Assembly: GCA_030632725.1 (NCBI GenBank)
Contig: DAOVUF010000163.1
Location: 1-10,784, forward strand
DNA from: QNES01 sp023143415
Lineage (GTDB): Bacteria > Pseudomonadota > Gammaproteobacteria > Beggiatoales > Beggiatoaceae
Direction: 5' to 3'
Length of the DNA: 10,784 nt
Position numbers and translations under genes: made by a program. Shown in pieces: positions 6,363 to 10,784 of the stretch. The notes under the pieces are model-generated. The model did not search any database. It saw nothing but the letters and a program-made list of their open reading frames with translations, and was not told the origin of the DNA. Within the stretch, counting starts at the first letter, position 1, and each line of letters begins with the position of its first letter.

Positions 6363-6389
6363 TTGATCATCAGGTAATAATGGTATAAT
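6363..6389 (+). promoter_or_regulatory. Probable extended -10 promoter for the coiled-coil nuclease gene
   Basis: TGGTATAAT (6381-6389) is a perfect extended -10 (TGn plus TATAAT). TTGATC at 6363-6368 is a -35-like box, but the spacer is only 15 bases, so the extended -10 would carry most of the activity. The -35 lies in the AAAACTTGATCATC repeat (6355-6376) also seen at 121, 294 and 585, so the repeat may have donated part of the promoter. It is 36 bases upstream of the preferred ATG. Confidence 0.5.
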
Positions 6390-6424
6390 TTTTCACTAAA
6401 ATAATGAGCAGCAAGGAGTCAAAA

Positions 6425-7060
6425 ATGACTGATAAAGAATTGAAAGAATTAGTGGGCAGTTTGGCAATCGCCCAACAAAAGACAGATATTCAACTGGCAA
6501 GAACAGATGCACAACTGGCAAAGACAGATGCCCAACTGGCAAAAACAGATGAAAAACTGGAGAAATTAATTGAACAGCACGATAAAACTGAAGCTGGGCT
6601 GAAAGAATTACAAAAAGCCATTAAACAAGTGACGACTCAATTAGGTGATCTGGGCAACATTCAAGGCAATGTCGCCGAAGATTTATTTCGCCGAAATATT
6701 GTTTCGTTACTGGCGAAAAGAGGGATCAAAGTTGATAATGTTGGTTTTCACGTCACGATGCCGGGAACCGCTGAATATGATATTGTTGCCGAAAACGGTA
6801 AAGAAGTCGTTGTTTTAGAAGTGAAGAATAAATTGAGTTCACGCCACATTCGACGCTTTTTAAATGTGCAATTACCGAAATTTAAGCAGGAATTTCCGGT
6901 TTATGCCGATTATCAAATCTATGGCGCACTTGGTTCATTGATTGTCTCAGAAGCATTGGAAAAACAAGCCGCGAGTGAAGGTTTATTTGTATTTACCCAA
7001 ACCAAAGAGGGCGGTGCAAGTATTGCCAATTCACCCAATTTTCAAGCGAAAGCTTGGTAG
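6425..7060 (+). CDS. Coiled-coil protein with PD-(D/E)XK nuclease-like domain
   Basis: A 211-residue protein. Residues about 15-75 form a coiled coil built partly of seven-residue units (TDAQLAK repeated), encoded by 21-bp tandem repeats at 6491-6553. The C-terminal half is a restriction-endonuclease-like fold: GNVAEDLFRRNIVSLLAKRG, then EYDIVAENGKEVVVLEVKNK with Asp about 13 residues before E-V-K, the expected D...ExK active site. This matches the DUF3782-like group of coiled-coil nucleases common in cyanobacteria and large sulfur bacteria; their biological role is not established as far as I know. The ATG at 6425 is preferred over an in-frame ATG at 6404 because AAGGAG (6413-6418) is six bases upstream. 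All core motifs are present and it appears intact and expressed from its own promoter. Confidence 0.82.
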   Translation: MTDKELKELVGSLAIAQQKTDIQLARTDAQLAKTDAQLAKTDEKLEKLIEQHDKTEAGLKELQKAIKQVTTQLGDLGNIQGNVAEDLFRRNIVSLLAKRGIKVDNVGFHVTMPGTAEYDIVAENGKEVVVLEVKNKLSSRHIRRFLNVQLPKFKQEFPVYADYQIYGALGSLIVSEALEKQAASEGLFVFTQTKEGGASIANSPNFQAKAW

Positions 7061-7093
7061 TTATAACGTTTTTCGTTTTGGTGAAATACAAAA

Positions 7094-7120
7094 AAGGGCA
7101 ACCATAAAGGATTGCCCCTA
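7094..7120. repeat. GGGCAACC / ATTGCCCCTA short palindromic repeat
   Basis: GGGCAA (7096-7101) and TTGCCC (7112-7117) are inverted around CCATAAAGGA. It begins about 35 bases after the nuclease stop codon. Between 7061 and 7483 I see only repeats and no coding region. Confidence 0.6.
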
Positions 7121-7166
7121 CAAGATATTTAACTCAAAAGGGAAATGCTATTTTCTCGTTTTCTCG

Positions 7167-7211
7167 TTCCCAAACTCTGTTTGGGAATGCCTGTCTCGAC
7201 GCTCTGCGTCG
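7167..7211. repeat. Twin hairpin repeat (TTCCCAAAC and CGACGC)
   Basis: TTCCCAAAC (7167-7175) pairs with GTTTGGGAA (7179-7187), loop TCT; CGACGC (7197-7202) pairs with GCGTCG (7206-7211), loop again TCT. A further ATTCCCAAATAG at 7245-7256 repeats the first arm. This is a known-looking interspersed repeat style of cyanobacteria and giant sulfur bacteria (recalled, not searched). Confidence 0.7.
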
Positions 7212-7269
7212 TACAACTTGTCTGATGTAAGGCATCAAGGAAGACATTCCCAAATAGAATTGTGAATAA

Positions 7270-7434
7270 CTGATGTTACGCATTATGTTTCCAAGATGTT
7301 TAAGAAATCCGATTGTTCTGAATCAGAATTTCTAAGCGGCGAATTTCTAAACGGCGAAACGATGTTTAAGAAATCCGATTTTTTTTCAAAAATCGGATTT
7401 CTAAGCTCGAATAGAATAGTTTTGCGTAACATCA
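7270..7434. mobile_element. 165-bp MITE with inverted ends and 8-bp target duplication
   Basis: TGATGTTACGCA (7271-7282) and TGCGTAACATCA (7423-7434) are perfect 12-base inverted ends. GTGAATAA stands directly outside on both sides (7262-7269 and 7435-7442), an 8-bp target-site duplication. No transposase is encoded. Inside, GATGTTTAAGAAATCCGATT occurs twice (7295-7314, 7361-7380), and the second copy forms a 15-bp hairpin with 7388-7402. It is presumably moved by a transposase encoded elsewhere; I cannot assign the IS family. Confidence 0.75.
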
Positions 7435-7483
7435 GTGAATAATAAAAAATACTGAAAAAAAACAATAAATTACAACTTACCAT

Positions 7484-8680
7484 TCATAATTCACCATTAA
7501 CCATACACATCATCAAACTAAAGTATTTTTCATAGTCATAAGCAATAAGCAAATAATTAATATCAGCCGCTAACGCATTACGACTGCTTTTGCAAAACCC
7601 TCGGTTATAAGTCGCCCCCATCGTTAAGTCGTCAGTGATTAAGATGCCATGAAATCTTAATTGCTTCCTGATTATTTCATCAACGACTTTTTTGGAAGTG
7701 GATACAGGTATTGGATCGATTTCAGGTAAAACGATATGTGCAAGCATAATCCAGGCATTTGTTTTTTCAGTAATGGTTTGAAACGGATACCAATCGTTTT
7801 GCTTCAACTCTGATATTGGCGTATTTAATTGAGCTGAAAAATGATGTGTGTCTGAATCGACTTTACTTAAACCGGGAAAATGCTTCAAAGTCGCTGTGAC
7901 ACCGGAGTCTTCAAGCCCTTGAATATATGACAACGCGATTTGACTGACGATTTCAGGATCATCGGAAATGGCTCTTTTATGAATCAATGAATGAAAATCC
8001 AGCGCCCCGATTTCCTTAGAAGGTTTTAGATCAACGACAGGGCTAAAGTTCACATTAATGCCCAGTTCCTTTAACTGCTTGCCTTGCACATAGCCATATT
8101 GATATGATTTCTTTGATGCGTTTTTTTCGACAACAAGAGATGATAATGGTGGCTGCTTCAAAATCAAAGGTGATAATCGCGAAACAAGCCCTCCTTCTTG
8201 ATCCGTTGCCACGATTAACGGTTTCAAGCCGGCTTTTAAACGAATGTTTTGTAGGTGCGCTAATTCCATTTTCACTTGTTCATGGCTTTTGCCTTCAATA
8301 TTTCGCTTTGTCACAAATATTCCAGCAATGTCATTTAAGACGAGTTTTTGCAAATCCTCAAAATCACGATAACCAATAATGAGCCGTTGATTTATTTTCT
8401 TTTGATAATCACTGGCATTATTTGTTGTTTGATATTTAAACCACTGAAACCGAACTTCATGCACAAATACCATTACGAGTAATAAAATGGCTGATAAGAG
8501 GAAACTGTATTTGAAAGGGCGATTTTGAACAGTTTTTTGGCTAAAATAGATAATGATAAGGAATTGACTGATAAGCAGAAGCACCTCTAAATCACGTAAA
8601 AAAAGAAGATGGGGATTTTTTAGGTGGAAGCTCCAAACCAGGCAAAATAATAAATAAGCACTTATTAAGAAATATTTCAT
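7484..8680 (-). CDS. Membrane-anchored GH3 glycosidase, NagZ-like
   Basis: A 398-residue protein. Three membrane spans (about 3-19, 31-47, 58-75) precede a glycoside hydrolase family 3 barrel. Landmarks: IVATDQEGG (157-164), GINVNFSPVVDL (207-218), KHFPG (266-270), D277-T-H279 as the acid/base Asp-His pair of NagZ-type enzymes, and ITDDLTMGA with D350 as the likely nucleophile. NagZ removes N-acetylglucosamine from muropeptides in cell-wall recycling and is normally cytoplasmic; the anchor, and positive charges in the second loop (QKTVQNRPFK), suggest here a periplasm-facing domain, which is an inference. KHFPG is followed by L rather than the usual H-G. The C-terminus ends ...FSLMMCMVNGEL inside a CATTxACCATT repeat (about 7478-7504) and lacks the final helix usual in the family, so it may be slightly truncated. 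No clear ribosome binding site precedes 8680. Confidence 0.85.
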   Translation of the reverse strand: MKYFLISAYLLFCLVWSFHLKNPHLLFLRDLEVLLLISQFLIIIYFSQKTVQNRPFKYSFLLSAILLLVMVFVHEVRFQWFKYQTTNNASDYQKKINQRLIIGYRDFEDLQKLVLNDIAGIFVTKRNIEGKSHEQVKMELAHLQNIRLKAGLKPLIVATDQEGGLVSRLSPLILKQPPLSSLVVEKNASKKSYQYGYVQGKQLKELGINVNFSPVVDLKPSKEIGALDFHSLIHKRAISDDPEIVSQIALSYIQGLEDSGVTATLKHFPGLSKVDSDTHHFSAQLNTPISELKQNDWYPFQTITEKTNAWIMLAHIVLPEIDPIPVSTSKKVVDEIIRKQLRFHGILITDDLTMGATYNRGFCKSSRNALAADINYLLIAYDYEKYFSLMMCMVNGEL

Positions 8681-8810
8681 GGGAAAATTCTATCATAAGG
8701 ATAAACCGAATTTGAGCGGGGGGGCATTTGACTTATTTCTCTACAGAAAAATATAACTTGTTGATTTTAAATTGTTTTTTATTCATTTTTACTAAAATGG
8801 CGTTGCACGA

Positions 8811-8832
8811 AAAGGACCTTGCCCACCCTACA
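8811..8832. repeat. Solitary half of the GTAGGGTGGGCAA palindrome
   Basis: AAAGGACCTTGCCCACCC plus TACA matches the right half of the element at 3284-3370 with one added base change (ACCTT for ACTTT). The rest of 8681-8810 holds nothing I recognise. Confidence 0.6.
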
Positions 8833-8862
8833 TTAGCTTTAAATGATTGATTTAATTCATCA

Positions 8863-8903
8863 TTCGAGGTTTCCGTTTTTCTTCAAAAAACGGAAACCTC
8901 GAA
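8863..8903. repeat. Perfect hairpin repeat, TTCGAGG family copy 3
   Basis: Arms of 18 bases (8863-8880 and 8886-8903) pair perfectly around CTTCA. The middle reads CCG, different from copies 1 and 2 but matched in both arms. It lies about 24 bases past the stop of the minus-strand ATPase gene, separated from it by three CATTCAC units (8906-8922), and may terminate its transcript. Confidence 0.85.
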
Positions 8904-8926
8904 ACCATTCACCATTCACCATTGTA

Positions 8927-10489
8927 TTAACACCCAACAAGATGAATCGTTCTTTCGGTGGTTTTGTCGGTTTTCCAGAAAATCTTTTTGCGCCAAGTGG
9001 TTTTTTTTCGTTTGTCGAATATAATCAGCCAGCCTTCGGAGCAATTCAGCGTGTCCATATAACCCGCTATTTGTTTTTTGCCTTCTTGATAGGTTTTGTC
9101 ACTGTAACGTAATTTTAACTCTATCGGGTAACGATGCCCTTTAAAATGAAGGCATAAATCAAGCCGTCGTCTCCCCCCAGCCAATTCCCGTGAAATGTCC
9201 CCACCACTATTGATAATTTTTTGCAAAAACGCTTGGAGAATCAGATGGGGAGCTGCTTCTTTGTATTGATATCGTTCCGTCCAAATCTCGCTGTTTTCTC
9301 GCCAAAATTGTTGAAAGTCACTTAATAAACGCTTCATATCCAATTTTCCGTCTTTCAGATAAGCCGCCGTTTTTGGCAATGAATCAATATCTTCAAATTC
9401 TCGTTGTGAGCGAAAGTTCAAGGTACGAATGATAATTTCTCCATAAATGGGATTAGATGGCGCGATGTTTTTATCAATTTCATGCACCAAACCCAAATCA
9501 AGCACGTATTGGTAATCATCATCCAGCAAATCGTATCTTTGCGTCTTTCCCAGAATCAATGGCTCAATGATTTTTTGCACTCGAGTTTCCTTCAAGCGTT
9601 CCATCAGACTATCAATATGTGTATCCCGTCTCAAAATAATCGTTTGAGCGGCTTGTTCAACCTGTTCCACATTTATTATTTCTGAAAAATCGTTCTTGAG
9701 AATTTTGACGACGATTTCTTTAGCAATCGCGTTGATTAACCAGGGTTGCCCTTGTGTCTCGTGGTAGATTTTTTCAATCACGTTGAATGGTATCATTTGC
9801 CCGGTTTGTTCCGTATGTTGTGCATAGAGATGAACAAGTTCTTCGAGAGTGAAGTTCCGCAAAGTTAAGCTATCAGCAACAATATTAAATGGACTCGCAC
9901 TCCTCAATGTTTCTCCATCGCCACGTACTTTACTTTTGTAGTCTCGAATGTTCCTCAGTCCAACTAATGCAATCGAATGAGCAAAAGGAATACGGCGGCG
10001 GTTAATATAACCATTGCGAAGTTGTCGCAAAAATGAAATTAATGTACCGTTGGAGAGGCAATCAACTTCATCAAATAAAATAACCAGTGGCTTATCTAGT
10101 TGCTTACAAAATTGCGAAACCACTTTAAGTAAAATGGTTGTAAAATCAGAATAATCAGCATTTTGGGCAAAGGGATAATCTGCTAATTGTTCATGAAATT
10201 CCACTTCATACTTCAGTTTTTTAACAATCGCAGGAATACCTTCTTTAACATCAGTAATGCCTTGAACCGTTTCGAGCGAACAATATAAAACGTAATAGTC
10301 TCCGGCTTCTTTTAACTGTTGGGCTAATTCGAGTAACAAAGTGGTTTTGCCGGATTGTCGCGCCGCATGGATAACGAAATACTGTTTTTGGTCAATCAAT
10401 TGATTTAACCCAGTGCATCGTGCTTGTGCCGGTAGCATGTAATGTTCATCGGGATAACAAGGACCGGCAATATTGAAGATTTTTTTCAT
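8927..10489 (-). CDS. AAA-like ATPase fused to PD-(D/E)XK nuclease domain
   Basis: A 520-residue two-domain protein. The N-terminal P-loop ATPase (about 20-290) has Walker A HAARQSGKTT (41-50, Lys 48; first Gly replaced by Ala), Walker B LVILFDEVD (135-143) and a sensor-like ALVGLRNIRDYK (174-185), as in the AAA-like (AAA_35/ORC-like) group. A winged-helix-like linker follows. The C-terminal ~90 residues carry a nuclease signature: GGRRRLDLCLHF with Asp 444, then PIELKL with E457-L-K459, followed by QIAGYMDTL. This is the D...ExK pattern of Holliday-junction-resolvase-like nucleases. The start at 10489 is preferred over an in-frame ATG at 10570 because GAGAGG lies six bases upstream and the extra 27 residues look non-coding. 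The motifs are complete, so an ATP-driven nuclease acting on DNA or RNA is likely; target and process are unknown. No partner gene is adjacent. Confidence 0.83.
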   Translation of the reverse strand: MKKIFNIAGPCYPDEHYMLPAQARCTGLNQLIDQKQYFVIHAARQSGKTTLLLELAQQLKEAGDYYVLYCSLETVQGITDVKEGIPAIVKKLKYEVEFHEQLADYPFAQNADYSDFTTILLKVVSQFCKQLDKPLVILFDEVDCLSNGTLISFLRQLRNGYINRRRIPFAHSIALVGLRNIRDYKSKVRGDGETLRSASPFNIVADSLTLRNFTLEELVHLYAQHTEQTGQMIPFNVIEKIYHETQGQPWLINAIAKEIVVKILKNDFSEIINVEQVEQAAQTIILRRDTHIDSLMERLKETRVQKIIEPLILGKTQRYDLLDDDYQYVLDLGLVHEIDKNIAPSNPIYGEIIIRTLNFRSQREFEDIDSLPKTAAYLKDGKLDMKRLLSDFQQFWRENSEIWTERYQYKEAAPHLILQAFLQKIINSGGDISRELAGGRRRLDLCLHFKGHRYPIELKLRYSDKTYQEGKKQIAGYMDTLNCSEGWLIIFDKRKKTTWRKKIFWKTDKTTERTIHLVGC

Positions 10490-10574
10490 GTTTAGCCTCT
10501 CTTCGGTTTCGGAATGGGAACGAGAAATCAACAACGCGATTTTTATTGATAATACCGTTTTCACTGGCATTTGA

Positions 10575-10607
10575 ACAGGATTAAACGGATTAATGGATTA
10601 ACAGGAT
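10575..10607. repeat. ACAGGATTA short repeat
   Basis: GGATTA occurs three times at about 8-base intervals (10578, 10587, 10595), framed by ACAGGAT at both ends (10575 and 10601). It lies in the upstream region of the ATPase gene. Confidence 0.55.
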
Positions 10608-10657
10608 GAAAAAAGTATCATTTAAGAAGCGTAGGGTCAATGCCATTAAGTTAAGTC

Positions 10658-10784
10658 TTGGAGTCCAAACCTTCAGATTTGGATTATGTCGTTTAAAATA
10701 AAATGCTTCCAAATCTGAAGGTTTGGACTCCACTTCCAAATCTGAAGGTTTGGACTCCACTTCCAAATCTGAAGGTTTGGACTC
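10658..10784. repeat. GGAGTCCAAACC inverted repeat with 27-bp tandem array
   Basis: A 26-base arm at 10658-10683, identical to 1713-1738, is followed after a short spacer by three inverted copies starting at 10706, 10733 and 10760, period exactly 27 with no spacers (unit starts CTTCCAAATCTGAAGG). The third copy runs off the window, so the true array length is unknown. Each copy can pair with the left arm. Confidence 0.85.

Noticed and set aside
7283..7483. Minus-strand frame of 66 codons
   Set aside because: It lies almost wholly within the MITE at 7270-7434 and has no independent support.
10490..10570. N-terminal extension of the ATPase gene to 10570
   Set aside because: The 27 extra residues look unlike the family, and GAGAGG lies correctly before 10489.
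10706..10784. Possible CRISPR array
   Set aside because: The 27-bp units are directly adjacent with no unique spacers, and the unit is half of a dispersed palindrome found elsewhere in the window.

Overview
The window looks like an accessory, repeat-invaded part of an AT-rich bacterial chromosome. The dense families of short palindromic repeats (cores such as GTAGGGTGGG, TTCGAGGTTT and GGAGTCCAAACCTTCAG) occur beside an Rpn-type nuclease, HEAT-repeat, NB-ARC-like and TIR-like genes. This combination resembles large sulfur-oxidising Gammaproteobacteria (the Beggiatoa/Thiomargarita/Thioploca group); filamentous cyanobacteria carry similar baggage and cannot be fully excluded. The assignment rests on recalled repeat and gene style, not on a marker gene. 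No rRNA, tRNA, CRISPR array or plasmid/phage core gene was seen.

Layout. 1-830: repeats and a broken TIR-like gene on the minus strand, its two parts (607-747 and 188-295) separated by a ~310-bp insertion with inverted ends. 920-1696 (+): Rpn/PD-(D/E)XK 'transposase' nuclease. 1700-2050: four unrelated palindromic repeats. 2089-2843 (-): remnant of an NB-ARC-type ATPase that lost its nucleotide-binding core and has a probable frameshift. 2844-3538: repeats and one doubtful small ORF. 3539-5800 (-): a multi-spanning membrane protein followed, in the same frame after a single TAA, by about twelve HEAT repeats; this was probably one gene of about 750 codons. 5956-6312 (+): unrecognised 118-residue protein. 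6425-7060 (+): coiled coil plus PD-(D/E)XK nuclease with an extended -10 promoter. 7061-7483: repeats, including a 165-bp MITE-like element with terminal inverted repeats and an 8-bp target duplication. 7484-8680 (-): membrane-anchored GH3 (NagZ-like) glycosidase. 8927-10489 (-): AAA-like ATPase fused to a PD-(D/E)XK nuclease. 10575-10784: repeats ending in a 27-bp tandem array that runs off the window.

The genes do not form one pathway. Three carry PD-(D/E)XK nuclease domains, and two broken ones belong to families (TIR-like, NB-ARC) often linked with signalling or anti-phage conflict. The strongest themes are decay of such genes by small repeat insertions, repeat families whose hairpin arms change together, and the in-frame stop between the membrane and HEAT portions. 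No complete new defence system could be assembled from what is visible.
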